Positions 59,000 to 64,000 of a stretch of 64,000 bases of DNA are shown piece after piece (position 1 is the stretch's first letter; each line of letters begins with the position of its first letter). Where the stretch lies: NCBI RefSeq assembly GCF_027366395.1, contig NZ_CP114771.1, positions 3,410,001 to 3,474,000 on the forward strand, read 5' to 3'. Position numbers and translations under genes: made by a program. The notes under the pieces are model-generated. The model did not search any database. It was not told where the DNA came from and saw nothing but the letters and a program-made list of their open reading frames with translations. Source of the stretch: Endozoicomonas sp. GU-1 (GTDB taxonomy: Bacteria > Pseudomonadota > Gammaproteobacteria > Pseudomonadales > Endozoicomonadaceae).

Positions 59000-61900
59000 T
59001 TATTGGTAACGCTTTACGGCATCGGCTGATAACTGGTTAATCCGCTGGTTCAGCGTATTCATTTTTTGTCGTTTACTATCAGGACTCATCAACCGGTCCT
59101 CCATCACCCTTCGCACTTCCTTCCGTAGTTTGCTGATCTCCCGGCTGGTTTTTTGCAGCCCTGCTTTGTTACGGAGCTTTGATGCTGAAGACTGCTCCAG
59201 CTTCCTGGCCCGTCCTGTCTCACCGGACTCCTGGTACCGTTTGATACTGGCAGCAATTTCTTCCACATCCTTGTTCATATCATACAGCGCACTGGTGTAA
59301 CGGTTACTGCTGTTCACTCCGTCCCGAACAAATGCTCCCAGCACCGGATAGTCCCGCTTGTTGCGGCTGGGTAGTGGTGCCGCGCCAGTCGCTTCCCGGG
59401 TCAGGGCGTCGGTGGCCATCAGAACATAGCCGCCGAGGGTACCGAAATATCCCTTTAACAGGTGTTCCAGTTTTTTCGGTGATCGCATCCAGTCCGGCGC
59501 TTCTTCGGGCAGGTACTGCACCAGCTCTTTCAGAGTGTCGCTGGTGTAGGGATCATACTGTGCTTCCGGCTTCAGGTTCTGTAAACGCATGGGGATTATG
59601 GGCTGACCCCGGAACCGGTCACGGTTCTCGGCAATCTCCCAGATCGGTTTGATCGCCTGGGGGATGGGTGTGGACTCCAGCGAAAAAGTACTCATTATCA
59701 ATGTATAGAGCATATCCTTCGTCCATTTCATATCCTCATTGCCATCGAGGCTCTGGGTGATGATCTCCGGAAGGGTTGCGAAGATGGCACCCACTTCAAA
59801 GGGTTTGGGTATCCGGTAATGGCCATCATTACCTTCACCAATCCAGAAGTGGTGGTACATTATCTTGTCGTGGTCTGAGAGTTCCTTATATCGCTCATCG
59901 TCTTCGTAGTGCCGCATCAGGGCCCAGGCTACCAGACCATACATCAGGCCACGGCTGATCACAGGCCATGAAAATGATGCTCTGTCCCAATTATCCCCGG
60001 GTTTTATGCCTCTCCACAGTCTGTTGATCCCCTGCAGCATACTGTTGAAAAACGGCAGTGACTGCACCAGAAACTGAACGATGGGCCACTGACCGCTGCG
60101 GGTAAAGTTCAATACGTCCATGGACTGATAAGCAGCTTCAGCCGGTGATCCACCCTGTTTAATCACCTGCTCATAGATGTGCAGCCGATTGGAGTTCTCA
60201 AAGCGAGAACCAAACTGGTGCCACAGGTCAATCAGCTGTCTGGTTCGGCTGAGTACTTTCTGCTGTTCATCCGGTGACAGTTTTTTCCGGATATTACCGG
60301 CGTTGACGGTGTAATAACCGCTACCACTGCCGCCACCCATCATCATGGCCCAACGGGTCTCATCGTTTTTCAGGGATTTTCTGAAGCCTCGTACTGCTCC
60401 GGCTAATGGGTTCAACGACAGAGCTTTACCATTTACCTCCGGGGCGATATGTATTGCCGTTGAGATGGTATCTTTTAGCAGGTTACGGAGCATAAAATCC
60501 GGAACCGACGTTACCGCCTTCGTGAGCACCTTGCGGGGAATACCCCACAGTTTCATCAGGGTGCTGAAGGTTGGCTGCCCCAGGTCCTGAATTGATGCCA
60601 GCAGTAGCGGATCGTCCTTAACCAGATAGGTCTGCTGTTTGCCATCCACCGAAACACTGACCGAACCTTCACCCAGTACGGAATACTTTGATAACAGGGC
60701 TTTCCAGCGTCTCATCTGCGCTGTTGTCAGATTGGTGTCCTGCTCCATCTCCCTGAGTTTATTAATAACATCGTCGTCTGTTATGCGGATCGCCGTATCG
60801 ACCTTTTCCAGGGCTCCTACCGCCACGCCATCCTTAACGATGCGTTGCATGGCGATATTCTTGAACGCCGCATCCAGCATGGAACGGGTATTGCGATACA
60901 TGGCTTCCAGCGGGCTGATCTTCTCCACGCCGCCGGTCAGCTTTTTAATGCCGGACTTCTGGCCTGATAGCCCGCGTTTGGTACGGGGACTGCTCTGCTC
61001 TTTTTCTTTCAGATCATGCACCCGGTTGAATGGCAGATAATCGCCGGTATCCCACAGTGTGCGCAGTTCTTTATCCACCAGTCCGGCATCGGTCAGGAAG
61101 TCCAGCAAATCATTATTGTGCGCCTGATAATCCGCCTTCACTTTCTCAAAGCGCTGTTTCAATTGTGGTTGGGTTGCTACCCAGTTCTGAATGGTTTTTA
61201 TCTTATTATCGTCGTATAGGTTCTCACGGTTCTGCTGGCTCAGTTCCTTGCCCAGTTTCAGATCTTCATTGACCTGTTTCATCGCCCGATTCCAGGGCGT
61301 ACGCCCACCTTGCCAGTCATCCGGCGCTGTGGCATCCAATGCTTCTTTCATGGCCTGCCCCTGAGCCAATAACTGCTCACCTTTGGCTCTGGCTGTCTTG
61401 TCTTCATTCATGATACGTCGGGCACGGATGCTACCCATCCAGGTTTCCCAGACTTCCAGTTCGTTGCGTTCGGCAACAGGCTTCAGTAAATCCAGCAGGC
61501 CTTTGCTATCGGGCTTTATAATGACACTGCCGTCTTTCAGCATTGGTGTGCCTTTATGCAGCATCACCTCCATGGTGTTGTCCAGATTGCGGGTCAGAAA
61601 TGCCGCTTTACTGGCAGAGAGCGATGCGTCCAGCAGCTTGCCGTCATTCAGTTGCTTTTCGTTATGCTCAACGGCGGCATACGGGTTAAACAGGCCCTGA
61701 TTGATCTGGCGCTGAATACGCTGCCAGTCCCACCATGCTTTGAACCGCTCCATGGGGCTTTTGGGCTGAGTAGCACCGTGAATGTGTTTGATCACATCAG
61801 CTACATCATCGGGCACATCTTTTAACGCATAGCGAGGGGTGTTACCTGGCTTGTGATCCTGTCCATCCTTGAGTTCGTCCTTTTTCACCGACTTTTTCAA

Positions 61901-64000
61901 GGCAAAGAGGGGCTGGCCATCCTTCAGCACCGAATCTTTCATCTTGTCAGTAACGGTTACTGACCAGACAGTATCGGGTCGGATGTCGTAAGGATATTCG
62001 GAACCACTGAAGTTGATATTGACCGGCTCCAGCTTTGCGCCCCACCTTTTGGTGTATTTCTTCATGTAGTTGGCGAGGCGTTTGTCGTAAAACTCACGCA
62101 TTCCCTTGGCCTGGTCGCCAATCACTTCATCCAGGTTATTCAGGATGAAGGACTCCCGATGATTCTGAAAAGTCTCATGATCAATAATATACTGAGCGCC
62201 CTCCTGATCATGGAAATAGAGCAGGTCACCAATCGGGTCATGAAGGCGCTCACCGTTGGGATCAATGATTTCATAGAAACCGGTGTCCTCATTGAAGGTC
62301 ACTTCATGGTTATCATTACGCTGCTGTAACTGTTGGCGGATGGTCTCGGTCTCTTCCCTGATTCGTGTCCCCAGCCGATGACCAACATGGGCTTCCAGCT
62401 CGGTTTCATCAACCCGATGATTGCGCCGATGGCCGTTTCTGTCCCGAACACGCAGCTCAAAATTTATCACCCTGCCGGAAGCATTAAATTCAGGATTTAC
62501 TTTCAGCTCGTTGACTACCTGACCAAGACTTGGATATCGCTCCACCTGTTGTGCCGCATTGCTCCAGGCAATCCGGTCAAAGCCTTCCTCAGCGGCATGG
62601 CGAATCATCCGTTTCATTACCAGATTGGGCCAGTTCTCTTTCAGTGGGGCATTGGGTACCTGGCGGTAGAAACGGTGTTTGTCGGTATCAAATAGATACT
62701 GTCGTTCATCTCTCAGTTCCTTCAGTTGGGCTTCTGCCTCAACCCACTGCTGGAAATAGCTTTCTACGTTCTCAGTAGCAGTGGTCAATTCGTTGTTAAG
62801 CTGATCCACCCGGGTCTTATCCTGGTTCTGCTCTGCCTGCTTGATCTGCCGGGTAAGATCATCACGCAGGGCTCCAGCCCTGGCATGTTGCTGACTGAAC
62901 TCATCTCGCTGTTTAACTATTGATCGTATCTTGTCGTCTACTGCTTTTATTTGAGCATTACGTTGCTCCTGTTCCCGTACCGACTCCGGAGTTCGATAGC
63001 CGCTTTCCCGTCCGGCCTGATGCCAATCGCTCTGGACTTCATCAATAAACAGAATCCGTTCATTGCGGCCATGGATGTTTTGATCAAAGGTCTGAAAACG
63101 GACATGGGCCAGCACATTTTCCGTTTCTCCCCAATGGCTTTCGTCATAGGCATCCTGCTCCCACCGGGCAAAGGACTGATGCTCACTGACCGCTGCGGCG
63201 ATGGCGGAGGCCTCGGTGGCATGACCTGTGGTGATAATGGTTTTATTGCCATCGGCATCGAAACGGTAGAGGGTGTAGTCGCTGAACTCTTTACTCCAGC
63301 CAACATCGTCCACTTTCATATCAAAGGGCAGCATCCCCTGTGCCAGGTAGCTCGCCTCTTCTTCGGTAATGGGGTTCTGGTTCTTATGGTTCGGGTCGGC
63401 GGGGAATATCTGGTTGTTATTTTCCAAAGTCAGGATCAGCTCAGAATAATCTTCGCCACCCTGCATGGCGTATTTACGATACTGAACATCAGACTCATCC
63501 CGCAGTTCCGCTTCCAGATCACTGCGGTGGTCAGACTCATAGTCATTTTCCCAGGCTTCCAGCGCGGCATCTTCCTTATCGGAATAGCTGACGTGATCCC
63601 GTACCAGCTCCCTGTCGCTCATATTATCGACGCTGTTATTGGCTCGCCATTGGGCTTCTTCGTGCAGGGCAGATTCATTCAGATCGCCATCGTCATGCAG
63701 CAGGGCGTCCACCTCATGGTCATCCAGCTCTTCATCTTCAAATCGCTGTTTCAGCTCGTTATAGTGGAAGTCATACTCATCCTCCCGTAAATCCTCCCGC
63801 GCTTCTTCCAGGGCATCCCCCAGTTCATCCAGTGAATAGCCGTGCTCGTAATCGCCAATGCGTTCCCGAATAAAATCCCGCTGTTTGTCATAGAGCCGCT
63901 CTTCCAGTTCTTCTTCACTGAACTCATCCACGCTCAGGCTTTCGTCAATCCGCACTTCATTCTGCCGGATAAAATCCAGTACCTCGGCTTTGGTCAGTTT
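59000..64000 (-). CDS. Giant phage polyvalent protein with LPD38-type C-terminus (5' end outside window)
   Basis: At least 1667 residues; the frame is still open at the right edge, so the GTG at 63955 is not the true start. An acidic N-terminal part precedes a conserved module (ILFIDEVQSDWHQAGRESGY, then FDRIAWSNAAQQVERYPSLG) found in polyvalent phage and plasmid proteins. Long helical stretches follow. The C-terminal third matches the large polyvalent protein-associated domain 38 (GQWPIVQFLVQSLPFFNSML, RIPKPFEVGAIFATLPEIIT), with a final coiled coil. Such proteins are thought to be injected with phage DNA. It marks a second prophage or phage-like element. Confidence 0.78.
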   Translation of the reverse strand, partial: KLTKAEVLDFIRQNEVRIDESLSVDEFSEEELEERLYDKQRDFIRERIGDYEHGYSLDELGDALEEAREDLREDEYDFHYNELKQRFEDEELDDHEVDALLHDDGDLNESALHEEAQWRANNSVDNMSDRELVRDHVSYSDKEDAALEAWENDYESDHRSDLEAELRDESDVQYRKYAMQGGEDYSELILTLENNNQIFPADPNHKNQNPITEEEASYLAQGMLPFDMKVDDVGWSKEFSDYTLYRFDADGNKTIITTGHATEASAIAAAVSEHQSFARWEQDAYDESHWGETENVLAHVRFQTFDQNIHGRNERILFIDEVQSDWHQAGRESGYRTPESVREQEQRNAQIKAVDDKIRSIVKQRDEFSQQHARAGALRDDLTRQIKQAEQNQDKTRVDQLNNELTTATENVESYFQQWVEAEAQLKELRDERQYLFDTDKHRFYRQVPNAPLKENWPNLVMKRMIRHAAEEGFDRIAWSNAAQQVERYPSLGQVVNELKVNPEFNASGRVINFELRVRDRNGHRRNHRVDETELEAHVGHRLGTRIREETETIRQQLQQRNDNHEVTFNEDTGFYEIIDPNGERLHDPIGDLLYFHDQEGAQYIIDHETFQNHRESFILNNLDEVIGDQAKGMREFYDKRLANYMKKYTKRWGAKLEPVNINFSGSEYPYDIRPDTVWSVTVTDKMKDSVLKDGQPLFALKKSVKKDELKDGQDHKPGNTPRYALKDVPDDVADVIKHIHGATQPKSPMERFKAWWDWQRIQRQINQGLFNPYAAVEHNEKQLNDGKLLDASLSASKAAFLTRNLDNTMEVMLHKGTPMLKDGSVIIKPDSKGLLDLLKPVAERNELEVWETWMGSIRARRIMNEDKTARAKGEQLLAQGQAMKEALDATAPDDWQGGRTPWNRAMKQVNEDLKLGKELSQQNRENLYDDNKIKTIQNWVATQPQLKQRFEKVKADYQAHNNDLLDFLTDAGLVDKELRTLWDTGDYLPFNRVHDLKEKEQSSPRTKRGLSGQKSGIKKLTGGVEKISPLEAMYRNTRSMLDAAFKNIAMQRIVKDGVAVGALEKVDTAIRITDDDVINKLREMEQDTNLTTAQMRRWKALLSKYSVLGEGSVSVSVDGKQQTYLVKDDPLLLASIQDLGQPTFSTLMKLWGIPRKVLTKAVTSVPDFMLRNLLKDTISTAIHIAPEVNGKALSLNPLAGAVRGFRKSLKNDETRWAMMMGGGSGSGYYTVNAGNIRKKLSPDEQQKVLSRTRQLIDLWHQFGSRFENSNRLHIYEQVIKQGGSPAEAAYQSMDVLNFTRSGQWPIVQFLVQSLPFFNSMLQGINRLWRGIKPGDNWDRASFSWPVISRGLMYGLVAWALMRHYEDDERYKELSDHDKIMYHHFWIGEGNDGHYRIPKPFEVGAIFATLPEIITQSLDGNEDMKWTKDMLYTLIMSTFSLESTPIPQAIKPIWEIAENRDRFRGQPIIPMRLQNLKPEAQYDPYTSDTLKELVQYLPEEAPDWMRSPKKLEHLLKGYFGTLGGYVLMATDALTREATGAAPLPSRNKRDYPVLGAFVRDGVNSSNRYTSALYDMNKDVEEIAASIKRYQESGETGRARKLEQSSASKLRNKAGLQKTSREISKLRKEVRRVMEDRLMSPDSKRQKMNTLNQRINQLSADAVKRYQ

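Overview
The window looks like a gammaproteobacterial chromosome. The gene content (uppS, Wza/Wzc-type polysaccharide export, an RfaH-type ops site, HigBA/BrnTA/HEPN-MNT modules, lambdoid prophage genes) fits a repeat-rich marine lineage. An Endozoicomonas-like member of the Oceanospirillales is my best guess, but no marker gene here settles it.

Region 1 (1-13.75 kb) is the integrase-proximal end of a lambdoid prophage that runs off the left edge. The minus strand carries lysis and packaging genes, a ParE/RHH toxin-antitoxin pair, a C5 methylase, a DUF1367 protein and lambda O/P-like replication genes. A CI-like repressor follows with candidate operators on both sides. The plus strand then carries the recombination block (Erf annealing protein, YqaJ exonuclease, SSB), an antirepressor, a DUF4224 protein and a tyrosine integrase that faces a tRNA-Leu(CAG). 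A truncated tRNA-Leu copy and an IS4-family element with a 9-bp target duplication lie just beyond.

Region 2 (15.2-19.3 kb) holds toxin-antitoxin remnants, a HigB/HigA-ImmA pair, uppS and a small exported protein. Region 3 (19.4-53.9 kb) is a large exopolysaccharide locus. Its first genes (outer-membrane barrel, Wza, Wzc) lead to an ops element and ugd. An AT-rich core of flippase, glycosyltransferases, polymerase, Alg14/Alg13-type pair and acyltransferase follows, then manC, manB, a WcaJ-type initiating transferase, a second polymerase/ligase, a PHP phosphatase, a VpsP-like protein, galU and two VanZ-like genes. The logic is precursor supply (ugd, galU, manB, manC), initiation on undecaprenyl phosphate, assembly, flipping, polymerisation and Wza/Wzc export. 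Two toxin-antitoxin islands (26.6-31.2 and 42-44.1 kb) interrupt it.

The most striking non-genic feature is a set of dispersed palindromic repeat families that separate most genes of the exopolysaccharide locus. In manC and manB a copy is read in frame as extra amino acids.

Region 4 (54-64 kb) is a second accessory segment. It holds a three-gene module (nucleotidyltransferase-like, coiled-coil, repressor-like), a group II intron 3' end, an attC-like site beside a SieB-like superinfection-exclusion gene, and a very large phage polyvalent protein running off the right edge.

At least ten genes carry single-base indels or a stop codon. Some may be real decay or phase variation at G tracts, but the number also fits homopolymer errors in the assembly, so every frameshift call should be read with that in mind.
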